Assembly: GCA_018335295.1 (NCBI GenBank)
Contig: JAGXKI010000014.1
Span: forward strand, 1 to 49,605
DNA: 49,605 bases
From: a bacterium
Lineage (GTDB): Bacteria > Acidobacteriota > Aminicenantia > Aminicenantales > Aminicenantaceae
Reading direction: 5' to 3'
The stretch's first letter is position 1, and every line of letters begins with the position of its first letter. Below, in pieces: positions 31,233-39,768 of this stretch. The notes beneath the pieces are model-generated. The model saw only the letters and a program-made list of their open reading frames with translations, was not told where the DNA came from and searched no databases. The position numbers and the translations under genes are program-made.

Positions 31233-34169
31233 TTACCCGATCAGCAGCCTGTCCAGGGAGGCGAGAGTTTGGTCTCCCTTTAAATCTCTAAGGTAAGACG
31301 CATCATTGGGACAGGCAGAAACGCAGGTTCCGCAGGAATCGCACAAAAAGGGATGGACCACCGCCGTCTTTTTTTGTTCGTCAATGGTTCTGGCTGAATA
31401 GGGGCAGACGTCCACACAGATTCCACAGCCCATGCACAAAGATTCCTTCACCTCTGCAATGTACATGGCGTTGGGAGCGGGGAGGGCTTTCTTCCCTAAA
31501 AGGATTACAGCCCGCCCTGCAACATCTTTAGCAGTGAGGAGAGCTTCTTCAAAAGACCGGGGGGAATGGGCTAAACCCACTGGGTAAATGCAGTTGGTCG
31601 CCCATTCATAAGGCTTGAACAGTCTTTTGATGGATTCTTCATAGGGATAAACATTGACATCGCTGTCGAAAAATCCATCTTTATCCAGAGGATGACCTAG
31701 AATACGGGAAAGATTTTGGTTGTTTTGGATATCCGGGACAATACCTGTGCTCAAGACCACTGTGTCAAACTGTTTTTTCTCTCCTCCAGGAGCGATAACA
31801 GTGAGGTTGTTTCCTTTCTTTTTCACTTCTGGGTAAGATTTTTCTTTAACCCGGATGAACTTGACACCGGCATCCTGGGCTTCCTTGTAAAGGTCTTCTT
31901 TCCCGTAAGAAGTCATATCCTGGTAGAAAATGGTGACCTCTTTGTCCTGTTTTTTTAGGTTCAAGGCATTTTTTAAGGCTTGATTGCAGCAGACCCGGGA
32001 GCAGTAGGGATGCCGGTCATTTCTTGACCCCACACACTGAATCATAGCCACACGGTTTCCTGCTTTTTTCTCTTCTGTACCGGACTGCAGTTCGGTTTGA
32101 GTCATCACTCCCCGGTCTTCTCCGTAGAGAAAACCTTCGGGTTTGTATTCTTTGGCTCCGGTAGCCAGGACAATCACTCCTGCCTGGACGGGAATTTCTT
32201 TATCTCCCGAGAGAAGAGTCCCGGAGAAATTTCCCGCGTAGCCGTCCATTTCTTTCAGGGTGGTGTTTGTGTAAACCGTGATGTTGGAGTGATTTTCCAC
32301 TTCCGATGCCAGTTCCTGGAGGTGCTGGTTTTGCTTGTCGTCAAAATATTTATTTTTTGTTTGAATGGCCTCCCCTTTTTCTACCAGTGTCACAGGGAAG
32401 CCTCTTTTGGCGATTTCAAGGGAACTGGTCAGGCCGGAAATTCCAGAGCCGATCACCAGAGCTTGAGGGGTAAATTTATCCTTCAATGTGGGTTCCGGAG
32501 AGCCCTTTTTCACTTTGGCCACTCCCGCTTTAATGAGAGTGAGGGACTTTTTTAACATTTCCTCTTTGTTTTTATGGACGTTTATCACATCTTCTCTGAA
32601 CCGCAAGAATTCCGAGAGGAGTGGGTTGAGTCCGGCCATCATCACGGCTTTGCGGAATTTGAGAAGCTTCTGTATGGGAGTGCACACCGCCAGCACAACT
32701 CGATTGACTCCGGATTGTTTTATCCTTTCCGCCGTTTCTTTAATGGTAGGAGGAGTGCAGCATCCTTTAATGATTTCCACATGAGGGACTTCAGGAAGCT
32801 CGTTCACAGCTTCCTTGAGGGCATTGAGATCCATCTTTTCCTCAAAAGTATGGAAGCAATTACAGATAAATACCCCCACCTTGGTCCCTTCTCCTTTGAT
32901 ATCTCTAAAAGAAGGGGGAGGAGAGGGCTTGAAATTGGATTCCCCCAGATAAGGGGTAATTTCGGTCAGCGCACCACATCCTTCCCAGATGGTCTCGGGA
33001 TTGCCTTTGGGACCGGTAAATTCTCCCACTCCAAAAATGCCGTCCACGTTTGTTTCACAGCAGGAAAAAGGTTTGGTGGAGCAGAAACCGTATTCATCGG
33101 ACTGGACTCCACAGACTTTAGACAGATGGTCCATGGTTTGGGGAGGTTTCTGTCCGTTGATCAAAATGGCCAGTTCAGAAGATTGGTTGCGGTTCTTTCC
33201 CTCCTTTGTATACTGGATGGTGACTTCTTCTTTCTTCTGAGGGTTTACCTGGAGGGTATCTACTTTTTCCACTTGGACGCCGGCATCCAGGGCTTTCTGG
33301 TACCATCTGAAGTGTTTTTTCCCAAATCCCCGATAGTCTTTCAGGAATATGGTGACATTTGATTGAGGAAGGATTTCCTTTAATTTCACTCCCCGGTAGG
33401 CAGCGCTCACACACAGGTTGTAGTTCTCGTATTCTTTGATGGATTTGTTGAAGTGGGAAGTCACGATGATACTGAAATTTTCAGGAATTTTTCTCGAGGG
33501 GAGCTGCACGGAGTCCTGGATGAAATTGGTAAGGAGAGAATTTCGGGCAATTTCCGAGTTTTTTACCACACAGGGAGACTCTCCTAAACCGAAGTCTTTG
33601 AGCTCTTCGTCGGTAGGTTCATTGTATTCCAAAGCCAGGACGATGGCTCCCACGTTCACTTCCTTTTCTTCTTCCTCTCTATCTAATTTCAAAGCTCCTG
33701 TGGGACAGACCTCTTCACATTTTTTACACTGAGTGCAGTTTTCCCGATCGATGAGATAGATATTTTCCCAACCTATTTCGGGATGAATATAAATGGCTTT
33801 CCGGCCGTTCACCTTCACGGGGCATACCTCCACACACTTATCACATTCGGTGCAGATGAAATTATTCACGGTCTGAGGTTTTGTTTTGAATTTAACTTTA
33901 AAATTGCCAGCTTCCCCGGAAACTTCTCCCAGGCGGGAGTTATAAAAGTCCTGGACACAACCCAGGGCTTTGAATTTGCGCTGCACAAAATGGCCGCACA
34001 TCCAGCAGAAATCGAGAGGAAGTTGGGAAAGAGTTTGGTTTCTTATTTCATCCACATAGGACCCTCGATTCAGGAGGATGACTTGGTGCCCTTTTTTACA
34101 AAGGCCGTAAGCGGCCCTGTAGCCGCCGAGATTGGTTCCATAAACAAGAACTGAGCTTTCTTTGGTCAT
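31233..34169 (-). CDS. double-length HdrA-like flavin/iron-sulfur protein
   Basis: A 978-residue fusion of two HdrA-type modules; HdrA is the FAD-bearing, electron-bifurcating subunit of heterodisulfide reductase complexes. Module 1 (about residues 1-420) has a degenerate dinucleotide motif (VYGTNLGGYRAA) and two ferredoxin motifs (CTECDKCVEVCPV, CTQCKKCEEVCPTGAL). Module 2 (about 425-978) has the N-terminal HdrA motif (FICNCFH), a canonical FAD motif (VIGSGISGLTSSLE), the cysteine-rich CVGSRNDRHPYCSRVCC and two C-terminal [4Fe-4S] sites (CMGCGICVDVCPYSA, CDSCGTCVSACPNDA). The start at 34169 follows AGGAG. It leads the MvhD/FrhB-like genes. No HdrB, HdrC or hydrogenase gene is present. Confidence 0.9.
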   Translation of the reverse strand: MTKESSVLVYGTNLGGYRAAYGLCKKGHQVILLNRGSYVDEIRNQTLSQLPLDFCWMCGHFVQRKFKALGCVQDFYNSRLGEVSGEAGNFKVKFKTKPQTVNNFICTECDKCVEVCPVKVNGRKAIYIHPEIGWENIYLIDRENCTQCKKCEEVCPTGALKLDREEEEKEVNVGAIVLALEYNEPTDEELKDFGLGESPCVVKNSEIARNSLLTNFIQDSVQLPSRKIPENFSIIVTSHFNKSIKEYENYNLCVSAAYRGVKLKEILPQSNVTIFLKDYRGFGKKHFRWYQKALDAGVQVEKVDTLQVNPQKKEEVTIQYTKEGKNRNQSSELAILINGQKPPQTMDHLSKVCGVQSDEYGFCSTKPFSCCETNVDGIFGVGEFTGPKGNPETIWEGCGALTEITPYLGESNFKPSPPPSFRDIKGEGTKVGVFICNCFHTFEEKMDLNALKEAVNELPEVPHVEIIKGCCTPPTIKETAERIKQSGVNRVVLAVCTPIQKLLKFRKAVMMAGLNPLLSEFLRFREDVINVHKNKEEMLKKSLTLIKAGVAKVKKGSPEPTLKDKFTPQALVIGSGISGLTSSLEIAKRGFPVTLVEKGEAIQTKNKYFDDKQNQHLQELASEVENHSNITVYTNTTLKEMDGYAGNFSGTLLSGDKEIPVQAGVIVLATGAKEYKPEGFLYGEDRGVMTQTELQSGTEEKKAGNRVAMIQCVGSRNDRHPYCSRVCCNQALKNALNLKKQDKEVTIFYQDMTSYGKEDLYKEAQDAGVKFIRVKEKSYPEVKKKGNNLTVIAPGGEKKQFDTVVLSTGIVPDIQNNQNLSRILGHPLDKDGFFDSDVNVYPYEESIKRLFKPYEWATNCIYPVGLAHSPRSFEEALLTAKDVAGRAVILLGKKALPAPNAMYIAEVKESLCMGCGICVDVCPYSARTIDEQKKTAVVHPFLCDSCGTCVSACPNDASYLRDLKGDQTLASLDRLLIG

Positions 34170-34268
34170 TGAAGCCTCTCCTTTGAGATTGAATGAACCA
34201 GAATATCCATTTCCAGATTTTTATATTGACCCAAAAAAGGAAAGCAGGAGGAGGTGTGTGGGAAAAGT

Positions 34269-34541
34269 TTACTTCAGTACGTTAAGAAGTTTTCTTAATT
34301 TTTCTGGTTCAATAAGAAAATAACACCTCAAGTTGCCCTTTTGACGACAATCCACCACCCCGGAGTATTTGAGGATGTTTAAATGCTGGGAGATATTGGG
34401 TTGAGTAACCTCAAAGAGGTCCCTTATATCATTGACACATCTTTCTCCCTCTAATAGTTTTTCGACGATGGATAATCGGGTTGGGTGGGCAAGAGCCTTG
34501 AAAATCTGAGCTTTCCCTTTCAGGTTGTTTTGAAATCCCAT
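34269..34541 (-). CDS. ArsR/SmtB-family winged-helix regulator
   Basis: A 90-residue regulator with the fold's recognition helix in DLFEVTQPNISQHLNILKYS and the wing in RQKGNLRCYFLI. ALAHPTRLSIVEKLL is the classic family start. One cysteine (ERCVNDI) sits where metal-sensing members have their CxC, so metal sensing through that site is doubtful. Redox or another cue is possible. ATG 34541 is preferred over TTG 34547. It lies 99 nt upstream of the HdrA gene in the same direction and may control that operon. Confidence 0.88.
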   Translation of the reverse strand: MGFQNNLKGKAQIFKALAHPTRLSIVEKLLEGERCVNDIRDLFEVTQPNISQHLNILKYSGVVDCRQKGNLRCYFLIEPEKLRKLLNVLK

Positions 34542-34547
34542 GTTCAA

Positions 34548-34602
34548 TAAGCCTTTATAAATATAATAATATAATAATATTGAAATAAACTTATTTTTAT
34601 AT
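34548..34602 (-). promoter_or_regulatory. A+T-rich promoter/operator region of the ArsR gene
   Basis: AATAAG (about 34546-34551) and CTTATT (about 34590-34595) are inverted and enclose runs of ATAATA. This fits an ArsR-type operator and promoter, but A+T-rich DNA gives such matches easily. Confidence 0.3.
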
Positions 34603-34658
34603 TAAATTTTTTCGATTGTCAAGACGTCATCAAAAAATCTCAGAAAAAATTATTTTCT

Positions 34659-35273
34659 TCAATTTCCCCCGTCCTGTGACCTTTTTTGAAAATTCAACAC
34701 ACAACCCTGGGTTATGGATTCATCATGAATCAGCTTTTTATATAATTTTGCTTTGAGTGAAAATCCGGTCTCCTCGATCTCTTTTGCGATTTCGTCCAGT
34801 CCGATATGGGCCAATCCCATCAAGGGGTCATCATCTTTGTGATGTTTAGGGTAAACAGAGAGGGTCCCGGATGATTTCAAAACCCTGTTAAATTCTTGGT
34901 AGGCTTTTTTTCTCTCTTCCAGATAGTGGAGTACATCATAACAGAGGATAAAATCAACCGAATGATCTTCAAGGGGAATCAGGGTCTTTTTTTCAATGAT
35001 CCTGGTATTTTGGATGTTGTATTTTTGGAGTTGTTTTTTTATCTGGGAAGAGACGCCTTGGTCCTGAGCATAAACTTTTCCTTTCTCTCCCACTGTCTGC
35101 GCAGCGGGAAGAGTGTAATGGCCTTCCCCACATCCATAATCCAGTAAAACCTGGCCTTCTCTGACTCCCAGGCTGCGGAGGAATTTTTGGCCGTCTTCTC
35201 TCAGCCACTGGGTCAGATCGTTTTCTCTGGACAATGAAAACATTCCCATGAGAAATGTTCTGAGGCTGAACAT
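34659..35273 (-). CDS. class I SAM-dependent methyltransferase
   Basis: A 204-residue methyltransferase with motif I LLDYGCGEGHYTLPAA and motif IV DHSVDFILCYDVLHYL. The start at 35273 gives MFSLRTFLMGMFSLS. The longer open frame upstream (to 35579) overlaps the ferredoxin gene out of frame and is a shadow. It lies 10 nt after the ferredoxin gene, at the distal end of the Fur-headed leftward gene run. Similar UbiE-like methyltransferases are common beside ORP-type clusters. The acceptor is unknown. Confidence 0.85.
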   Translation of the reverse strand: MFSLRTFLMGMFSLSRENDLTQWLREDGQKFLRSLGVREGQVLLDYGCGEGHYTLPAAQTVGEKGKVYAQDQGVSSQIKKQLQKYNIQNTRIIEKKTLIPLEDHSVDFILCYDVLHYLEERKKAYQEFNRVLKSSGTLSVYPKHHKDDDPLMGLAHIGLDEIAKEIEETGFSLKAKLYKKLIHDESITQGCVLNFQKRSQDGGN

Positions 35274-35283
35274 AGATCCCGGT

Positions 35284-35715
35284 TTATCTATGTTTTCCGA
35301 AACGCCGCCTGTGTTTTCCCCCTCTTCCTCCCATTCTTTTTCCTCTCTGGGGAAGAGTATTTTCTTTTTGGAAGCTCTCCACGACGGCTTTGATTCCTTT
35401 GAACAGGCTCTCGGCAATGGAAGAGGCTTTCTGAATTTTTTGTTCAGTCCGGAAAGTTTGTTGGGGAGATTGGGAAGAGGATGAATATGTCTGGGGAAGG
35501 ATATGGGAGGAATTCTGTGGGGGAGGGGGAGCTTCCTTTTCCAGGATCTGGTAGATGGCGTTTTGAGGGCACTTTTCAAGACAAAGGAGACATTCTGTGC
35601 ATTTATCTTGGTCGATGGTTGCTTCCTTTTCCTCTATGGTCACAGCCTGAACTGGGCATAGAGAATCACACACTCCGCAGCCATCGCATTTGTCTTTATC
35701 GATGTAGACAGACAT
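35284..35715 (-). CDS. 2x[4Fe-4S] ferredoxin with long C-terminal extension
   Basis: A 143-residue protein. Residues 1-60 form a bacterial ferredoxin with CDGCGVCDSLCPV and CTECLLCLEKCPQ. A proline/serine/glutamine-rich linker and a basic tail (KRMGGRGGKHRRRFGKHR) follow and are unusual for ferredoxins. The tail might bind nucleic acid, membrane phosphate or a partner. Start is ATG 35715; TTG 35721 is also in frame. Confidence 0.88.
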   Translation of the reverse strand: MSVYIDKDKCDGCGVCDSLCPVQAVTIEEKEATIDQDKCTECLLCLEKCPQNAIYQILEKEAPPPPQNSSHILPQTYSSSSQSPQQTFRTEQKIQKASSIAESLFKGIKAVVESFQKENTLPQRGKRMGGRGGKHRRRFGKHR

Positions 35716-35835
35716 TGTCAATCACCCTTTTTCTAAGTCAGTTTTCACTCCTTTTATTTCCGAAAATAATCCAAACCATGTAGCTCCATGCCAGGTGGAG
35801 AAGAGGAACTTGGGGAGAAGATGGTTCAGGCATAA

Positions 35836-36873
35836 TTATTTCTCTTTATTTTTTTGTTGCATCAGTTCAGCCACTACATCCCTGACTTCCTGCATGGTAA
35901 AAAGGTATTGTTTCCTCAGCCGACCCAGGGTTTCTCCGGAAGAGATATGAGAAGGAAGGTTCAGTTTTTCAGCGATTTTCCGAGAAGATATTCCCGTTTT
36001 TTCCTGGATATCTCTCAAGGTCATCCGGCCAGTGATGAGAATTCCGGATTGGTCCGAAGACATTCGGCCCCGGATTATTCTTTCTTCCTGTTCTTCAGGA
36101 TGAGTTTCTTTTCTCTGGGTAGAGGTGGCTGTTGAAGACTGTTCCTTTTTCTCTTCTTTTTCTTCGTGGATTTCTTTTCCCTTGACCTTCTCGCTTGGTT
36201 GAGGTTTCGAGGTTTTTTCCTTTAAAAGATCATTGATGGCCTTTCTCATTTCCACAAGCGAAAAGCCGTGCTTTTTCCTCAATCGGCCCAGGCTCTCTTT
36301 TTGGGGCACGTTGGCCGGGAGTCCCATTCGGCTGAGGATTTTCTCTGCGGAAAGGCCGGTGGTTCTTTCCAACTCAGAGAGGGTCATTTGTCCTGTGACC
36401 ACAAAGGTTTTCTGGCTTTTATCCTGAAGCCTGTTTTCTTGGGGCAGGGAATAGCCCGCACTTTGGAACGATTCCTGCTTAGCCCTGGCTCCCCTTCCTT
36501 GACCATAGTCTGAATAGGTTGAAGGGTACTTGGGATAAAGGCTCCAAAAAAGGACAAGGACGCCAAAAGAGAGAACCACAAGGAGGACCAAAGCCACTCC
36601 CCACCCTTTACGGAATATATTCTGGGATTTTCCCTTTATCCAGCTCCATTCCAAAATGAGGTGAAGAATAAGGAAGGTGACAAATGCGGCGGCAAGATAA
36701 AAATGAATATTTCCCCATTGATGCCTGTGGAGCCCCAGGAAGTATTTCTTGCTCTCTTGGGCTGTAGGCCCCTCGGCAAGGAACAACCCCATGAGGAATC
36801 CGATGGAAACGATCCCCACCATACAGATAAACATGAAAATATCCACCACATATTTCCAGTCAGTTTTTTTCAT
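35836..36873 (-). CDS. DUF4405-like membrane protein with two C-terminal helical repeats
   Basis: A 345-residue protein. Three to four N-terminal membrane helices carry histidines (LGLHRHQWGNIHFYLAAAFV; LILHLILEW) in the manner of DUF4405/cytochrome b-like domains, so heme binding is possible. A charged linker follows. Two related cytoplasmic repeats of about 55 residues share TGQMTLSELERTTGLSAEKI and TGRMTLRDIQEKTGISSRKI, each ending in a GRLRKK/GRLRKQ motif. The start at 36873 follows CAGGAG. It lies in the ORP-like gene run, 23 nt downstream of a MinD-type ATPase. Confidence 0.8.
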   Translation of the reverse strand: MKKTDWKYVVDIFMFICMVGIVSIGFLMGLFLAEGPTAQESKKYFLGLHRHQWGNIHFYLAAAFVTFLILHLILEWSWIKGKSQNIFRKGWGVALVLLVVLSFGVLVLFWSLYPKYPSTYSDYGQGRGARAKQESFQSAGYSLPQENRLQDKSQKTFVVTGQMTLSELERTTGLSAEKILSRMGLPANVPQKESLGRLRKKHGFSLVEMRKAINDLLKEKTSKPQPSEKVKGKEIHEEKEEKKEQSSTATSTQRKETHPEEQEERIIRGRMSSDQSGILITGRMTLRDIQEKTGISSRKIAEKLNLPSHISSGETLGRLRKQYLFTMQEVRDVVAELMQQKNKEK

Positions 36874-36896
36874 TTTACGCTCCTGTTTGAAATGGG

Positions 36897-37802
36897 TCAC
36901 TCTCCTGGATTATTCATAAAATCGGTTTTTTTATGAATAGTCCTGGAAATTTTTTTCCAGATATTTTTGATTTCTCTGGAAGAGTTGCTTTCGGCATATT
37001 CGACCAAAGGTATGCCTTGAACCATAGATTTGACCACGATATCCTCATAAGGAATTTTTCCCATCACGGGGATGGAATTCCTTTCACACCATTTCTCAAT
37101 TCGGGAGGTGTTTTGAAGGTTGAGGTCGTATTTGTTGATACAGCAAGCCGTGGCCACATTGAAATACGCGGCCATTTGGGTGACCCTTTCCAGGTCATGA
37201 ATGCCCGAAAGAGTGGGTTCGGTGACCACCAGAGCCATATCCACCCCTGAAAGAGAGGCAATCACAGGGCAGCCGATTCCCGGGGAACCGTCCAGAAGGG
37301 TCCAATCCAGTTTTTGATCTTCCGCGATGGTTTGAGCCCTTTTTTTGATTTCTGTCACCAATTTTCCTGAATTTTCCTCGGCAATCCCCAGTTTAGCGTG
37401 GACGAAGGGGCCGTAAGGGGTTTGAGAGACATACCAATTTCCAGAAATGTTTTCTCTCATGTGAATGGCCTCTACAGGACAGATGTGGAAACAAACGCCG
37501 CAGCCCTCACAGGAGATAGGATCGATCACCACATCTCCCTCCGGGGTTTCTGAAATGGCGTCGAACCGGCATACCGGAAGACATTGACCGCATTCAGTGC
37601 ATTTTTTTTCATCCAAAACGGCTGTTTTCCCTCCTGAGAACTCATGGGACTCTTGTATTTTGGGTTGAAGAAGAAGATGAAGGTTGGCAGCATCCACATC
37701 ACAGTCCACCATAACTTTGTTGGAAGCGAGAGAAGCCAAAGAGGCTGAAACCACTGTTTTCCCGGTTCCTCCTTTGCCGCTGATGATAACCAGTTGTTTC
37801 AT
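36897..37802 (-). CDS. MinD/ParA-type ATPase with ferredoxin insert (ORP-type, copy 1)
   Basis: A 301-residue P-loop ATPase with deviant Walker A SGKGGTGKTVV. An inserted ferredoxin domain carries CTECGQCLPVC and CEGCGVCFHIC (about residues 67-115). Walker A', DGSPGIGCPV, follows. The family includes the paired ATPases of the Desulfovibrio 'orange protein' complex. The start overlaps the stop of its sister gene (ATGA), which suggests the two ATPases form a heterodimer. A role in iron-sulfur or metal-cluster handling or in cell positioning is inferred. Confidence 0.9.
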   Translation of the reverse strand: MKQLVIISGKGGTGKTVVSASLASLASNKVMVDCDVDAANLHLLLQPKIQESHEFSGGKTAVLDEKKCTECGQCLPVCRFDAISETPEGDVVIDPISCEGCGVCFHICPVEAIHMRENISGNWYVSQTPYGPFVHAKLGIAEENSGKLVTEIKKRAQTIAEDQKLDWTLLDGSPGIGCPVIASLSGVDMALVVTEPTLSGIHDLERVTQMAAYFNVATACCINKYDLNLQNTSRIEKWCERNSIPVMGKIPYEDIVVKSMVQGIPLVEYAESNSSREIKNIWKKISRTIHKKTDFMNNPGE

Positions 37803-38641
37803 TTTTGAAGATTTTGCACCCTTTCATAGAGTTTTATGAATTTTTCTTTAAATGAAGGTTCCACTTCCACAAGGGGTTTTCCTCGTGAATAGGCCACAGC
37901 TATATTCCGGTCCATGGGGATGCTCAGGAGGACAGGAACATTTTCCTGCTCACAGTAATCCTGGACGGTGCGGTCTCCGATATCGGCTCTGTTTATCACG
38001 ACCCCGAAAGGGATGCCCATTTTTTTAAGGGTTTGGACAGCCAGTCGGAGATCGTTGAAGCCAAAGGGAGTGGGTTCAGTGACCAAAATAGAAAAATCAC
38101 TCCCTTTGACTGATTCGATGACGGGACAGGAAGTTCCGGGAGGAGCATCGATGATCACAGTCCGGGTGGAGTTAAGGAGGTTTTTAATGGAACGAATGAT
38201 GGGAGGAGCCATCACCTGACCAATATCCATTTTCCCGTGGATGAATTGGATGTTTTGAGCCCAGCCGAGTTCCAATTCTCCAACCCGGCTGTTTTTTTCC
38301 TGGACAGCCTGTTCCGGGCAGAGAAGGGTGCATCCTCCGCATCCGTGGCATAAATCAGGGAAAATCAGGACCTTGTTTTTCAACACAGCCAGGGCGTTGT
38401 AAGCACAGATTTCAGCGCACCGGCCGCAGTAAGTACACCTTTCATCGATGATTTCCGGTATAGGAAGGAACACCGGGTGGGTTTCGGTAATCTGGGGATG
38501 AAGAAAAAATTGAGCGTTGGGTTCTTCTACATCACAGTCCAGAAACTGAACCGAATGGTTTTCGGATAAAGCCAAAGCCAGGTTGGTGGCGATAGTGGTT
38601 TTTCCAGTTCCTCCTTTACCACTGGCTATTGAAATATTCAT
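37799..38641 (-). CDS. MinD/ParA-type ATPase with ferredoxin insert (ORP-type, copy 2)
   Basis: A 280-residue sister of the ATPase at 36897-37802. It has Walker A SGKGGTGKTTI, an inserted ferredoxin domain with CTYCGRCAEIC and CHGCGGCTLLC, and DAPPGTSCPV as the second nucleotide motif. It is coupled by ATGA overlaps to the MBL hydrolase upstream and to its sister downstream. Confidence 0.9.
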   Translation of the reverse strand: MNISIASGKGGTGKTTIATNLALALSENHSVQFLDCDVEEPNAQFFLHPQITETHPVFLPIPEIIDERCTYCGRCAEICAYNALAVLKNKVLIFPDLCHGCGGCTLLCPEQAVQEKNSRVGELELGWAQNIQFIHGKMDIGQVMAPPIIRSIKNLLNSTRTVIIDAPPGTSCPVIESVKGSDFSILVTEPTPFGFNDLRLAVQTLKKMGIPFGVVINRADIGDRTVQDYCEQENVPVLLSIPMDRNIAVAYSRGKPLVEVEPSFKEKFIKLYERVQNLQK

Positions 38642-39363
38642 TGGATTTTGATCCTTTTGCCCAATCCCGAGGGAATAAAATCATTCTTATATTCTTGAGA
38701 AAACCCCCCTCGGGCTTCCTCCCCTGAACAATGAGAAGGAGCCACCTTCTTCACTCCGATGTTTCGGAAGTTCTCAATGATGTCATTGATTTCTTTGTCT
38801 TCAAAACCGGCGAGGTGGAAGCCTCCCAGGGCCAGGTAAATGTCTTTGGGAATCAAATTTTTCACAGTGGATAAGATGCGGACAATCCGGGGGTGAGCAC
38901 ATCCGGTGATCACCACGAGCCCTTGGGGAGTATCCAGAATTAAGGACTGTTCTTTGATCCACCCCTGGATTACTCCAGTGGTGAAAGCTCCTCTGCAGAT
39001 TTTTCGGAAATTTTCCACTTCCACCACCGAAGCTCCCTGGCTTCGGATCGATTCTTTAAGCTGAGGATGAAAAAATTCAGGAAGCCAGACTTCCAGTTGG
39101 GAATGTTTCTTCAGCAGGTGAGAAAGGCCTCCGGTATGGTCTTTATGATCGTGGGAAAGGAACACCACATCTATCTCTTGAGGGCGGATATTCATGTGGG
39201 CCATATTGGAGAGAAGAGTCTCTCCTTGAGAACCGGTATCAAAAAGGATGGTCCGATCAAGTCCTTTTATCACGCAAGAAAATCCCCATTTTGTCTGAAG
39301 CTCTGGGGAGAAAGGTTGATTGTCAAAAACAATGGTCAATTCAATAAAAGGTGAGTCACTCAT
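38638..39363 (-). CDS. MBL-fold metallo-hydrolase
   Basis: A 241-residue metallo-beta-lactamase-fold protein. The metal motif is SHDHKDHTGG, with further ligands likely at GCAHPRI and in the C-terminal SHCSGEE. The DxHxDH version and the TGCAHPRI sequence are typical of a subgroup found beside MinD-type ATPases and ORP genes. Substrate is unknown. ATGA overlap with the ATPase gene downstream shows tight cotranslation. Confidence 0.85.
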   Translation of the reverse strand: MSDSPFIELTIVFDNQPFSPELQTKWGFSCVIKGLDRTILFDTGSQGETLLSNMAHMNIRPQEIDVVFLSHDHKDHTGGLSHLLKKHSQLEVWLPEFFHPQLKESIRSQGASVVEVENFRKICRGAFTTGVIQGWIKEQSLILDTPQGLVVITGCAHPRIVRILSTVKNLIPKDIYLALGGFHLAGFEDKEINDIIENFRNIGVKKVAPSHCSGEEARGGFSQEYKNDFIPSGLGKRIKIQ

Positions 39364-39442
39364 TTTTCTCTATCCTGTAAATCATTACGATGATTCCTTT
39401 TTGAGGGGTCCACCGAGTCCCTTTGTTGGAGCAAACTTCCAG

Positions 39443-39553
39443 TCAGAATGGGCTATTTTGGGCCGTTTTGAAAAATTTCCCTACGAAAAGATTATCTAAT
39501 TCTCCGTCACAGCCTTCACAATACTCATCGGTCTGGCTGTTACAGATTGACAT
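39443..39553 (-). CDS. possible 36-residue peptide with CxxC
   Basis: A short frame MSICNSQTDEYCEGCDGELD... starting 4 nt after the zinc-ribbon gene stop. Three cysteines (C-x7-C-x2-C) and co-directional placement are in its favour. The ribosome site (GGAAG) is weak. It may be a real small metal-binding peptide, or chance. Confidence 0.3.
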   Translation of the reverse strand: MSICNSQTDEYCEGCDGELDNLFVGKFFKTAQNSPF

Positions 39554-39557
39554 TTTC

Positions 39558-39734
39558 TTACTTCCGAGTCATCCGGGTTCCGCATTTGGGACAAACTTGA
39601 TTGTAACAAGGCACCCCTCTCTGATGGGGGACTTTAGCTCCGCAGGAAGGACATGCACAGGAACCGCCCGGTCCCAGGCCTTGTCCGCCTTTCCGGCCTC
39701 TTCCCTGGCCTTGACCTTGTCCTCTTCCTTGCAT
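39558..39734 (-). CDS. small Gly-rich zinc-ribbon protein
   Basis: A 58-residue protein that starts MQGRGQGQGQGRGRKGGQGL and continues with CACPSCGAKVPHQRGVPCYN and CPKCGTRM. A strong ribosome site, AGGAGG, precedes ATG 39734. The basic Gly/Arg/Gln N-terminus resembles that of DUF5320 proteins and the C-terminus is a two-knuckle zinc ribbon. It sits between the CGGC gene and the MBL gene, in the ORP-like run. It is likely a metal-binding accessory protein and is easily missed because of its size. Confidence 0.75.
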   Translation of the reverse strand: MQGRGQGQGQGRGRKGGQGLGPGGSCACPSCGAKVPHQRGVPCYNQVCPKCGTRMTRK

Positions 39735-39768
39735 GAGTGACCTCCTTTCTTAGCCTGGATTATTCAGG

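Noticed and set aside
32574-33362. Rightward frame of 262 codons opposite the HdrA gene
   Set aside because: Antisense shadow of a gene with intact cluster motifs.
34659-35579. 306-codon version of the methyltransferase
   Set aside because: The first 102 codons are the ferredoxin gene read out of frame; ATG 35273 fits the fold.
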